Positions 1 to 5,424 of a DNA stretch of 5,424 nt are shown here, piece by piece (position 1 is the stretch's first letter; every line of letters starts with the position of its first letter). The notes below the pieces were generated by a model, which saw only the letters and a list, made by a program, of their open reading frames with translations, had not been told where the DNA came from and did no database searches. Origin of the DNA: an uncultured Geobacter sp. (lineage in GTDB: Bacteria; Desulfobacterota; Desulfuromonadia; Geobacterales; Geobacteraceae). Made by a program: the position numbers and the translations under genes. The stretch spans positions 1-5,424 of the forward strand of contig CALABV010000244.1 in NCBI GenBank assembly GCA_937886325.1, given 5' to 3'.

Positions 1-74
1 ACCTCCAAGTTTCGTTAGGATATATGGTGTGTCCTCAAAAGCAAAGATAGATCATTACCGAGTGCTTTGTTTTA

Positions 75-101
75 AAGTCCCCCTTTGAGAAAGGGGGATT
101 T
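75..101 (-). terminator. Terminator-like hairpin after the antitoxin gene
   Basis: The stem is nine perfect pairs (78-86 with 90-98) around a 3-nt loop. It extends outward through one G-T wobble to about 12 pairs (75-101). On the minus strand it begins at the antitoxin stop codon (100-102) and is followed by CTTTAAAAC, which is only a short U stretch. The strong GC core and position suggest it ends the higBA transcript, possibly in both directions. The poor U-tract keeps confidence moderate. Confidence 0.5.
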
Positions 102-111
102 AGGGGGATTT
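75..111 (-). repeat. Dispersed C-rich hairpin repeat (about 37 bp)
   Basis: On the plus strand this holds a short inverted repeat (TCCCCCTTT at 78-86, loop GAG, AAAGGGGGA at 90-98) followed by a tandem copy of GGGGGATTT (93-101 and 103-111, separated by one A). Read on the minus strand it is two AAATCCCCCT-like units and then a hairpin. I recall near-identical C5/G5 hairpin elements dispersed in deltaproteobacterial, Nitrospirae and cyanobacterial genomes; this is memory, not a search. The antitoxin gene ends inside it: the last codons (Lys-Ser-Pro) and the TAA stop occupy 100-111. Insertion of the element into the 3' end of the gene is therefore possible. Confidence 0.65.
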
Positions 112-1200
112 GCCGTGTTCCCACTCGTAGCCGACCTTAAGCGTTTTATTCAAAACCGAATTCCACGGCAGAAGCCCCTCTTTCTGCATCCTTCCAAGTA
201 CGATGCCCGGAGCTATCCCGAGCCGGTCCGCAAACGATTGTATCGATTTCTCCGACCTTCCTAATCCAACCAAATTTCGTGCCTCCGTCGGAGGAATGAG
301 CCACCCCCCGGCAAACTCGTTGGCCTCTTCCTCGTGCTCATTGGAGAGTCCTTCCATGTCGATAAAGCGGAGTTTTTTACCGTGCAGCAGCAGATGCCCA
401 GCCTCATGGAAGAACGAGAACCAGAAATGGTCATTGGTCTTGTGCCGCAGGCTCAGCATCAAGAGCGCCTTGTCCGGCGAAAGCCACAGTGTGGCCCCGC
501 TGACCGGGCACCCTTTCGGCGCCGGTTCGAGGACCACGGCAACGCCGGTCTTTGCGCATACTTCAATCAGTTGCGGGACGAAGACATTAATATCCGGTTC
601 CCTGGTCAGAGTACGCAGTTGTATCAAGGCTTGCTTGAACGCACCCCGGTCGTATGACGCCGTTTTCAGTGTTGCCGCACTCCGCTCCCCCTGGCGAAGC
701 CATGCCGCCACCGAGCTGGAGTGCCGGGCGAACTTCTCGGACGCGCGGAAGGCCGCGGACGGTTCACCATAGGCCATTTTCCACAACGCCACGGAAGCAA
801 CTCCGAAAAACCGGAGGCATTCGGCGACCTGCTCACCCTTATCCGCGAATGCGCGAATCCAGCCGAATGTGATCATTTCCCTCAAGGGCAGCAGTTTTAG
901 CCACGCGGCTTCGTCCTTCAATGAATCCCTTTCCGCGATACGCGCCAGCCCCTCCCGGTACTGGGCCTCGCGGGCAAGCCAGAAGTGAGCCGCGCCGCCC
1001 ACGACCCGTTCAAGCTTGATGGCGGTTTCCTCCGTAATCGGCGCCTTACCGTTGATGAGCAGGCTGATATGTTTGGTGGTGAAGCCGGTGCGTTTGGCCA
1101 GTTCGGTCTGCTTCCAGCCCTTCTCCTCCAGCAGATCGAGGATTGTGTCTCCCGGCGGGGAAATCCAGTCCGGGGAAAATGTCGATATGGCCTTAGTCAT
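100..1200 (-). CDS. higA: HigA-type antitoxin fused to ImmA/IrrE zinc peptidase domain
   Basis: This 366-aa protein has two recognisable parts. Residues about 15-75 form a HigA/XRE helix-turn-helix (KQTELAKRTGFTTKHISLL, then NGKAPIT), expected to bind the operator DNA. Residues about 185-320 form an ImmA/IrrE (COG2856-like) metallopeptidase domain. Its WFSFFHEAGHLLLHG segment contains HEAGH at 265-269 (two histidines and the catalytic Glu), and EEEANEFAGGWLIP at 290-303 should supply the third metal ligand. The helical linker between them (LPLREM, FFGV, WLRQGE) looks like the conserved middle of long HigA-peptidase fusions. In this family the antitoxin neutralises the HigB toxin and represses its own operon; the role of the peptidase is unsettled and could include self-cleavage. 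I chose the ATG at 1200: it overlaps the toxin stop by 8 nt (ATGACTAA), typical of translational coupling, and a GGTGA lies upstream. A TTG at 1212 would add four residues. The C-terminal Lys-Ser-Pro and stop come from a repeat element. Confidence 0.9.
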   Translation of the reverse strand: MTKAISTFSPDWISPPGDTILDLLEEKGWKQTELAKRTGFTTKHISLLINGKAPITEETAIKLERVVGGAAHFWLAREAQYREGLARIAERDSLKDEAAWLKLLPLREMITFGWIRAFADKGEQVAECLRFFGVASVALWKMAYGEPSAAFRASEKFARHSSSVAAWLRQGERSAATLKTASYDRGAFKQALIQLRTLTREPDINVFVPQLIEVCAKTGVAVVLEPAPKGCPVSGATLWLSPDKALLMLSLRHKTNDHFWFSFFHEAGHLLLHGKKLRFIDMEGLSNEHEEEANEFAGGWLIPPTEARNLVGLGRSEKSIQSFADRLGIAPGIVLGRMQKEGLLPWNSVLNKTLKVGYEWEHGKSP

Positions 1201-1522
1201 GATAGTCACCAATAAAAACGATGCGGACCTTCGTTACCAGGTCCCAGGCAATGGAGTTGTTTTCTCGTAATGGCAGGGGATTGTTTGCCGGTTCGAAGAC
1301 AAGCCGCTTGCCGCCGTCAAGGTCGAGAGCAAACTGCCCGGCACGGTCACCCTTCAGGGGGTGAGGGCGTCCCGCGGTCAACTCGGCCACATTCGAGACT
1401 GCCCGAAGGTCGGCCAGCCGGGTACGGAGCTTTCGGCCGCCAATGTCACCAAGCCGTTTTGTCATAAGTCGATGCTGTTCGCAGAGAGCTTGCGGGTCGG
1501 GAGAGGAAAATTCAATATCCAT
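1193..1522 (-). CDS. higB: HigB-like toxin (RelE/ParE superfamily killer protein)
   Basis: This 109-aa protein matches the COG3549-type plasmid-maintenance killer family. It has an N-terminal helical part (LCEQHRLMTKRLG, then KLRTRLADLRA at 31-41). The diagnostic segment follows (HPLKGDRAGQFALDLD at 54-69, then KRLVFEPANNPLP at 72-84), and it ends with VRIVFIGDYHD. Relatives are ribosome-dependent mRNA endonucleases acting in the cytoplasm; that activity is inferred here by family only. Length is normal and no truncation is visible. It starts at an ATG with AAAGGA seven bases upstream (1530-1535). It is the first gene of the pair, the reversed toxin-then-antitoxin order typical of higBA, and it is coupled to the antitoxin by overlap. 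The inverted repeat at 1545-1563 is the likely site of repression by the antitoxin. Distinguishing HigB from other RelE/ParE subgroups rests on motif memory and the partner's type. Confidence 0.88.
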   Translation of the reverse strand: MDIEFSSPDPQALCEQHRLMTKRLGDIGGRKLRTRLADLRAVSNVAELTAGRPHPLKGDRAGQFALDLDGGKRLVFEPANNPLPLRENNSIAWDLVTKVRIVFIGDYHD

Positions 1523-1533
1523 CCGGATATCCT

Positions 1534-1562
1534 TTTATAAAATAGTTTACCAAAAAGGTAAA
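1534..1562 (-). promoter_or_regulatory. Predicted sigma70-like promoter of higBA
   Basis: On the minus strand, TTTACC (1557-1562, four of six consensus -35 bases) is separated by 17 bp from TATAAA (1534-1539, five of six consensus -10 bases). The -10 ends only 11 nt before the toxin ATG, so the transcript leader would be about five bases and would miss most of the AAAGGA site. A weaker upstream alternative is TTGAAT (1598-1603) with AATATT (1574-1579), 18 bp apart, giving a leader of about 45 nt with the operator downstream of the start. Either arrangement lets an operator-bound repressor block transcription. Confidence 0.45.
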
Positions 1563-1563
1563 C
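1545..1563. promoter_or_regulatory. Palindromic operator for the HigA-type antitoxin
   Basis: A perfect inverted repeat, GTTTACC (1545-1551), five A residues, GGTAAAC (1557-1563), lies in the AT-rich gap just before the toxin gene. It spans the predicted -35 hexamer and much of the promoter spacer. Its 19-bp size, symmetry and position are what is expected of an operator for a dimeric helix-turn-helix antitoxin, and none of the genes explains it otherwise. On the minus strand it could also fold into a 7-bp hairpin with a U5 loop followed by UAUUUU, so a weak terminator role for the upstream helicase gene is possible. Confidence 0.7.
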
Positions 1564-1618
1564 ACTTTTCTAAAATATTTTCACAAATTCTTCCGTAATT
1601 CAACCTTGACTCTATCAA

Positions 1619-4366
1619 TCAAGCAACATCATCGCGGCATATTCCCGTAAAATCGCATCCTGAGCATCTCTCCACCCTGCACAGGCGTCCGGCTCTGATA
1701 TCGATTCCCGCGCCGACAATCGAATCTTCTGTTTTACGAAGCATGTCGTCATCCACCAGCTCACGCACCGTAGCTCCGGCCCCTTCATCAAGATTATATA
1801 TTTCGACCAGGTCGGCATTGGCGCCGGTCAACTGCTGATAACCCATGGCATAGATATGGAGCTGCTGTCTCGTTACGTTTTCTTCCTGAGATCGGTCGGA
1901 GGATTTGAAATCGATGATAATCACCTCTTGCGTGTCCGTCCTGCGAATGAGGTCGATGCGGCCGTGTACCACCACTCCCTCGCTCAGCTTGATCTCAATG
2001 ACCTGCTCCGAGTACTGAATCTTGTCGAAGAGTGCCGCGTTCTCGGCTATGTACTTGTCCAGAATCAGGGATGACTTCGCCTGCATCTGTTCCAGGAGTC
2101 TAGGGTTTGCAAAAGGCAGATGCAGGTGTCTTGAAACGAGCCCCGGCACCTCGTCGAGATCGACATAATCACCGGCAATCGCCCGTGAATGAATTTCCGC
2201 CAAGGCATCGTGGAGCGACTTGCCGAACCCCATCTCCTCGCGGACGGGTGGGTTGAACCCATAGAAGAAGCGCAGCTTGAATTGATAGGGACACTCGAAA
2301 AAGTATTTCAGCTCACTGAACGTTAAGGCAACCTCGGCTTCGCTTCGGTTCTGCTCGGCATCGATTCTTTCAGACGGCAGGTTGCCGGGATCACGGGTCA
2401 GGACATGACCCGGTGTGGTTACCTCACGGACAAAAATCGACTCGTTCCGGTAATCCCGGCTCGCCATATCCGGCGCCCAGGTGCAATAGAGGAACCGCTT
2501 GCTGCGGGTCAATGCGACATAAAAAAGCCGGCGCTCATCCTCCTCCGTGCCGTCAAGCCGGTTGGAATCTACGATCGCGCCCCTCGGTATGACATGATGC
2601 CACTGCCTGCCCCCGACCTTCTTTGCCGGGAACCTGTTTCTGACGAGGTTCGGCACGAAGACTACCGGGAACTCCATTCCCTTTGCCTGATGGACCGTCA
2701 TGATCTGAACCGCATTGGGGGTGGCATACCCCGCACCTTCCCATCCTTCCGGATAGTAATTCGAAGCCTGGTGCCGGAGAAATCCGGCAAAGTCCTTGTG
2801 CAGCCTGACCGGGTCGCTGTGAAAGTGGATCTGCTCGAAATCGGTGATGATCTGGCTGAATTTACCGAGGTTGAAGTAAACCAGTTCGCCCCGCGCCAGG
2901 TGTGAACCGCCGTCATCCGGAACGCTTTCTTCACGGATCCCCAGTTCGTCAAGAAAGCCAAGATATGTCTTCTGAAGACCGTAATTGGATTTCCGGCGTT
3001 GGTCGGGCCAATCGGCCTTCCCGGCATCCAGCCGCCGTATTGCCGCATCCAGCCGCTCACAATCGATTCCCAGTTTCGCCCTTTCCCAAAGCCCTGTCAG
3101 CGATCCTCGGTCGATTTCGTCGTTCAGGTAATAAAATATCCCAACTGCGGCTTGCGCTTCCGCCGTGTCGAACAGACCGGTCATTCCCTTGACCACATAG
3201 GGGATATTCGCCGCTCGAAGGGCATCGATTACCGGACCTGCGCTGTGTCTGACGCTGCGCAGCAGGACGGCGCAATCGGACCAGCAAAGCCCCCTCGTCG
3301 TATCTTTCTCCGTGAATGGCACTCCTTGAAGCTGCCTGATCTTCTGAACAATCCACTGCGCTACCTGTTCGGGGTCGGTGAATCGCTGGCAGAGAAGGTC
3401 ACCCCGGGTGAAGGGCTGCTTTTCTTTGCTCACCATCGTTTTATGGAGGCGCTCCCGGTTCCTTTCGACCACGGCACGTGCAGTCTCGACAACCCCCTTG
3501 CTGCTGCGGAAATTTTCCGCCATGGGTATCCGCCGCACGCTTGGATAACGATCCTTGAAGGTGAGGATGTTATTAATATCACTACCATTCCACTGGTAGA
3601 TCGTCTGGTCGTCGTCACCTACGACGCACAACTGCGCGCCTAATTCATGGAGTTCCTTGATGAGACATTCTTGTAACGGATTTACGTCCTGATATTCATC
3701 GACGATGAGATATTTCACGCGGGCGCCGATCTTCTCTCTTAACTCACCATTTGTCGCCAACGCCATCACCGCTTCATACAAGATGCGGCTGTAATCAAGA
3801 AATCGTTTCTTATCAAGAAGTTCATGATATTTCGTCAGAGCCTCCCGGATCGGATGCGCTCCGAGCGCTTCTTCGTCGATTCGCGCCTCCCTGACCAGCG
3901 AAAGCACCTTCTGATAGAGCTTCGAATCCTTCCATCGCTCCAGCTTCTGCCCGGTTGTGGTGGTCAGATCCGAAAGCCCGGATTCCCGGCTATGGCGGTC
4001 AATGAGCAACCGCTGCTGCACTTCGGAAAGCACACTGTATTTCAGAAACTTGAACAGGTAGGTCTGGAGCATATTCAGGCAGAAGCCATGAATAGTGCCG
4101 ACATACATCTCCGCAAGGCCAAAATCTGAACCCAGTTGCTCGTTCGCAAGCTTATGGATGCGATTCTTCAACTCACCTGCCGCTTTTTCGGTAAAGGTGA
4201 AGGCGACTATATTAGCAGGTGTGATGTTCTCGGAGGCTTTCTCACGGAGAATGTTGACAATCCTTTGGGAAATAACCTGGGTCTTACCGGAGCCTGCGCA
4301 GGCAATTATCTGGAGATTACCGTCAAGGTGGTTGATGGCGTCACGCTGCTGGTCAGTGTATTCCAT
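1619..4366 (-). CDS. UvrD-like SF1 helicase fused to PD-(D/E)XK nuclease with Fe-S cysteines
   Basis: This 915-aa protein carries a complete superfamily 1A helicase: Walker A ACAGSGKT (22-29), motif Ia AFTFTEKAA (55-63), GTIHGFC (90-96), motif II IVDEYQD (221-227), motif III VVGDDDQTIYQW (248-259), motif IV ENFRS (284-288), motif V with TVHQAKGMEFPVVF (557-570) and motif VI RRLFYVALTRSK (612-623). About 265 residues between motifs IV and V leave room for a 2B-type domain. Residues about 680-915 are a RecB/Cas4-like nuclease: FGKSLHDA with H719, GRIDLI with D805, IIDFKSS with D819 and K821, and QLHIY (835-839). Cys692 plus Cys901, Cys904 and Cys910 match the iron-sulphur arrangement of AddB, Cas4 and Dna2-type nucleases. 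It should be a cytoplasmic ATP-driven translocase that unwinds and cuts DNA in repair or anti-phage defence; which is unknown. The ATG at 4366 is preferred because AAGGAG lies six bases upstream and the residues before it are not family-like. It follows radC by 10 nt in one operon. Confidence 0.93.
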   Translation of the reverse strand: MEYTDQQRDAINHLDGNLQIIACAGSGKTQVISQRIVNILREKASENITPANIVAFTFTEKAAGELKNRIHKLANEQLGSDFGLAEMYVGTIHGFCLNMLQTYLFKFLKYSVLSEVQQRLLIDRHSRESGLSDLTTTTGQKLERWKDSKLYQKVLSLVREARIDEEALGAHPIREALTKYHELLDKKRFLDYSRILYEAVMALATNGELREKIGARVKYLIVDEYQDVNPLQECLIKELHELGAQLCVVGDDDQTIYQWNGSDINNILTFKDRYPSVRRIPMAENFRSSKGVVETARAVVERNRERLHKTMVSKEKQPFTRGDLLCQRFTDPEQVAQWIVQKIRQLQGVPFTEKDTTRGLCWSDCAVLLRSVRHSAGPVIDALRAANIPYVVKGMTGLFDTAEAQAAVGIFYYLNDEIDRGSLTGLWERAKLGIDCERLDAAIRRLDAGKADWPDQRRKSNYGLQKTYLGFLDELGIREESVPDDGGSHLARGELVYFNLGKFSQIITDFEQIHFHSDPVRLHKDFAGFLRHQASNYYPEGWEGAGYATPNAVQIMTVHQAKGMEFPVVFVPNLVRNRFPAKKVGGRQWHHVIPRGAIVDSNRLDGTEEDERRLFYVALTRSKRFLYCTWAPDMASRDYRNESIFVREVTTPGHVLTRDPGNLPSERIDAEQNRSEAEVALTFSELKYFFECPYQFKLRFFYGFNPPVREEMGFGKSLHDALAEIHSRAIAGDYVDLDEVPGLVSRHLHLPFANPRLLEQMQAKSSLILDKYIAENAALFDKIQYSEQVIEIKLSEGVVVHGRIDLIRRTDTQEVIIIDFKSSDRSQEENVTRQQLHIYAMGYQQLTGANADLVEIYNLDEGAGATVRELVDDDMLRKTEDSIVGAGIDIRAGRLCRVERCSGCDFTGICRDDVA

Positions 4367-4372
4367 CTCGGA

Positions 4373-4378
4373 CTCCTT
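4373..4378 (-). promoter_or_regulatory. Ribosome binding site that fixes the helicase start
   Basis: AAGGAG on the minus strand sits six bases before the ATG at 4366 and overlaps the radC TAA stop (4377-4379). It is the best Shine-Dalgarno match in the window. Ribosomes ending on radC would arrive at it directly, which supports co-translation of the two genes and argues against a longer helicase reaching to 4480. Confidence 0.75.
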
Positions 4379-5078
4379 ATATCCGCTCGTACGCCGGTAA
4401 TATCCCTTCCCGGACAAAACTGAAGGATTGATCTCCGGCGACAATGATGTGGTCCAGCACCTTGATTTCAAGAGGGCCAAGCGCCTGGACCAGGAGGCGG
4501 GTAAGCTGGTGGTCCTGTTGTGAGGGCTTGGCTGTACCGGCGGGGTGATTGTGGGCGAGGATTACTGAGGCGGCACGGTGTCTGATTGCTTCTTCGACCA
4601 CATGCCGAGGATATACGGCGGCCTCCTTTACCGTCCCTTCACTGACAAGCGCCGGATACACGACGCGGCACTGGGTGTCCATGCAGAGGACATAAAACAC
4701 CTCCTCCGGTCGCCCGGCCATGAGCGGGATCAGGTATTCCGCAACCGCCTCGGACGTGTTCAGCTTCGGACGGTCCCTCAGAACCCGGTCGAAGAAATAG
4801 CGGCGTGTAACTTGAGGAATCATGGCGAGGAAGACGGCCGCCTTGTCGCCGATTCCATCTACTGAGGTAACATCTTTCGGGTCTGCTTCCAGAACTGCTG
4901 AAAAAGAACCAAACCGTTTTATGAGACGATGCGCAATCGGATTCGTGTCACCTCGGGGTATCACATGAAAAAGGAGAAGCTCCAGAATCTGATGATCCTC
5001 GAATGTATCGAGGCCTTCTTCCAGGAAGCGTTTTCGCAAACGCTCACGGTGGCCGGTATGGAGATTCACTCGATCCAT
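4377..5078 (-). CDS. radC: RadC-family JAB/MPN domain protein
   Basis: This 233-aa protein has normal RadC length. Residues 9-100 are the RadC N-terminal helical region (GHRERLRKRFLEEGL, ELLLFHVIPRGDTNPIAHRL), including a helix-hairpin-helix-like VDGIGDKAA (73-81). Residues about 105-233 form the JAB1/MPN (JAMM) domain with the metal-site motif HNHPAGTAKPSQQD, giving H176, H178, S186 and D189, then LDHIIVAGDQSFSF. The biochemical role of RadC is unsettled; the old assignment as a DNA-repair protein has been questioned, and copies often sit on mobile or defence-related DNA. A role with the adjacent helicase-nuclease is inferred from the 10-nt spacing. I chose the ATG at 5078 because the family match begins at its first residues. 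The frame upstream to 5321 (TTG) runs through the predicted promoter and reads as low-complexity, non-family sequence. The Shine-Dalgarno is weak (GGGGG, four bases before the ATG), so expression may be modest. Confidence 0.93.
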   Translation of the reverse strand: MDRVNLHTGHRERLRKRFLEEGLDTFEDHQILELLLFHVIPRGDTNPIAHRLIKRFGSFSAVLEADPKDVTSVDGIGDKAAVFLAMIPQVTRRYFFDRVLRDRPKLNTSEAVAEYLIPLMAGRPEEVFYVLCMDTQCRVVYPALVSEGTVKEAAVYPRHVVEEAIRHRAASVILAHNHPAGTAKPSQQDHQLTRLLVQALGPLEIKVLDHIIVAGDQSFSFVREGILPAYERI

Positions 5079-5126
5079 GTAACCCCCATATGAATCATGA
5101 GAAATAATCGGTAATGAGCGGACATT

Positions 5127-5156
5127 AAAATACGCCGGTCCACCATGGCAAGTCAA
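5127..5156 (-). promoter_or_regulatory. Predicted sigma70 promoter of the radC-helicase operon
   Basis: On the minus strand TTGACT (5151-5156, five of six consensus -35 bases) is followed after 18 bp by TATTTT (5127-5132, four of six consensus -10 bases). Transcription would start near 5120, giving a leader of about 40 nt before the radC ATG at 5078. The site lies just past the C-rich tract thought to end the upstream transcript, which fits a separate transcription unit. Confidence 0.6.
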
Positions 5157-5180
5157 GGGGATAACCTTGCTCCTCTCTAA

Positions 5181-5260
5181 TGGGGGGGCTGGGGCTAAAA
5201 GAATAAAATAAAAGGTACCGGGAGGAAAAGATTTTGATGGAAGTCGTAGGGGGGCTGAAA
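5181..5260 (-). terminator. C-rich, G-poor tract, possible Rho utilisation site
   Basis: In these 80 positions I count 32 G and 6 C on the plus strand. A minus-strand transcript from the upstream gene would thus be about 40% C and under 8% G, with pyrimidine runs such as CCCCCCC and UUUUAUUUUAUUCUUUU. Such an unstructured C-over-G bubble after a stop codon is the classic signature of Rho loading. CAGCCCCCC occurs twice (5183-5191 and 5249-5257). No intrinsic terminator with a U-tract is seen here. Confidence 0.4.
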
Positions 5261-5291
5261 GACGGCTTACATTATAAAGCGGGATGATTCG

Positions 5292-5340
5292 CCCCTTTCT
5301 CCGCAACTCATGAGCATGCAACCAGCTGCGGTGAAAGGGG
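5292..5340 (-). terminator. Long imperfect hairpin after the right-edge gene
   Basis: CCCCTTTC (5292-5299) pairs with GAAAGGGG (5333-5340), then one T-T mismatch, then CCGCA (5301-5305) pairs with TGCGG (5327-5331). This makes 13 pairs around a 21-nt loop that contains the palindromes CTCATGAG and GCATGC. It begins 10 bases past the stop at 5351. No U-run follows on either strand, so it is not a canonical intrinsic terminator. It may stabilise the 3' end or work with the C-rich tract beyond it. Confidence 0.45.
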
Positions 5341-5350
5341 CATATAAGGC

Positions 5351-5424
5351 TTACTTTCCCTCCCGGCCCTCGAACACCTCGTTGATGATGGCCACCAGGT
5401 TGGGCATGTCGGGCTTGGTCAGAA
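5351..5424 (-). CDS. C-terminal fragment, possible response-regulator receiver domain
   Basis: The right edge contains an open minus-strand frame ending in TAA at 5351-5353. Its visible residues are LTKPDMPNLVAI followed by INEVFEGREGK. The pattern of hydrophobic residue, Thr, Lys-Pro, then an amphipathic helix of about 15 residues is typical of the last strand and helix of CheY-like receiver domains, where the Lys-Pro pair is conserved. It could be a stand-alone response regulator or the receiver end of a hybrid histidine kinase. The upstream part lies outside the window, so the assignment is tentative, although the frame itself is well supported by codon use, the stop and the downstream hairpin. 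Confidence 0.5.
   Translation of the reverse strand, partial: LTKPDMPNLVAIINEVFEGREGK

Noticed and set aside
1..74. Left-end sequence checked for a gene or regulatory site
   Set aside because: No coding frame with support, RNA gene or clear promoter was visible in this short stretch.
203..872. Overlapping plus-strand open frames opposite the antitoxin gene
   Set aside because: They are antisense to the peptidase and linker regions, carry no motif, and have low-complexity Arg/Ser/Pro-rich products typical of shadows.
1201..1212. TTG start adding four residues to the antitoxin
   Set aside because: The ATG four codons later overlaps the toxin stop in the usual coupled arrangement; the TTG cannot be fully excluded.
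1572..1582. AAAATATTTT palindrome downstream of the helicase stop
   Set aside because: It is all A/T and short, expected by chance in an AT-rich gap, and not stable enough to act as a terminator.
2999..3643. Plus-strand open frame of 214 codons inside the helicase gene
   Set aside because: It is antisense to a gene with strong motif support, has no recognisable domain, and looks like a shadow frame of GC-rich coding sequence.
4367..4480. Upstream in-frame extension of the helicase by 38 codons
   Set aside because: It would overlap the end of radC by 104 bp, its residues are not helicase-like, and the ATG at 4366 has an excellent ribosome binding site.
5271..5276. Perfect TATAAT on the minus strand
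   Set aside because: No acceptable -35 lies 15-19 bp upstream; the only TTG-like hexamer is 24 bp away, inside the hairpin.
5237..5287. Plus-strand mini-ORF of 16 codons with an upstream GGAGG
   Set aside because: The GGAGG lies too far from the ATG, the peptide has no recognisable character, and purine-rich sequence here is better explained by the opposite-strand C-rich tract.
5079..5321. Upstream in-frame extension of radC by 81 codons from a TTG
   Set aside because: It crosses the predicted promoter, the C-rich tract and part of the hairpin, and RadC family similarity begins only at the ATG at 5078.

Overview
The window is bacterial and densely coded, with every supported gene on the minus strand, so the layout reads from right to left. 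It is moderately GC-rich, with AT-rich gaps between genes. Two weak hints favour a Desulfuromonadota/Geobacter-like or other deltaproteobacterial genome. One is a C-rich hairpin repeat at the left end, of a type I recall being scattered through such genomes. The other is a RadC of the 'GHRERLRKRFL' subfamily, which is also common in Clostridia. The taxon cannot be fixed from this sequence.

Right edge (about 5351-5424): the last 23 codons of a gene whose end resembles the final strand and helix of a response-regulator receiver domain. After its stop come a 13-bp imperfect stem (5292-5340) and then a tract that is very C-rich and G-poor on the transcribed strand (5181-5260). Together these look like a terminator, probably Rho-dependent.

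Centre-right (1619-5156): a sigma70-like promoter (5127-5156) precedes a tight two-gene operon. The first gene is radC (JAB/MPN metal-binding domain, 233 aa). The second, 10 nt later, is a 915-aa UvrD/PcrA-like superfamily 1 helicase fused to a C-terminal PD-(D/E)XK nuclease with four cysteines placed like an AddB/Cas4-type iron-sulphur site. The helicase ribosome binding site overlaps the radC stop codon.

Left (75-1563): a reversed-order toxin-antitoxin pair. The toxin is HigB-like (RelE/ParE superfamily, 109 aa). The antitoxin is a 366-aa HigA-type helix-turn-helix protein fused to an ImmA/IrrE-type zinc peptidase domain (HEAGH). The genes overlap by 8 nt. A perfect 7-bp inverted repeat with a 5-bp spacer lies over a predicted promoter just upstream of the toxin and is the likely autoregulatory operator. 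The antitoxin's last three codons and stop lie inside the left-end repeat, whose hairpin probably also ends transcription.

A helicase-nuclease, a RadC and a toxin-antitoxin pair on one strand suggest an accessory or defence-type region, but no single gene here is outside known families. The first 74 bases hold nothing I can support.
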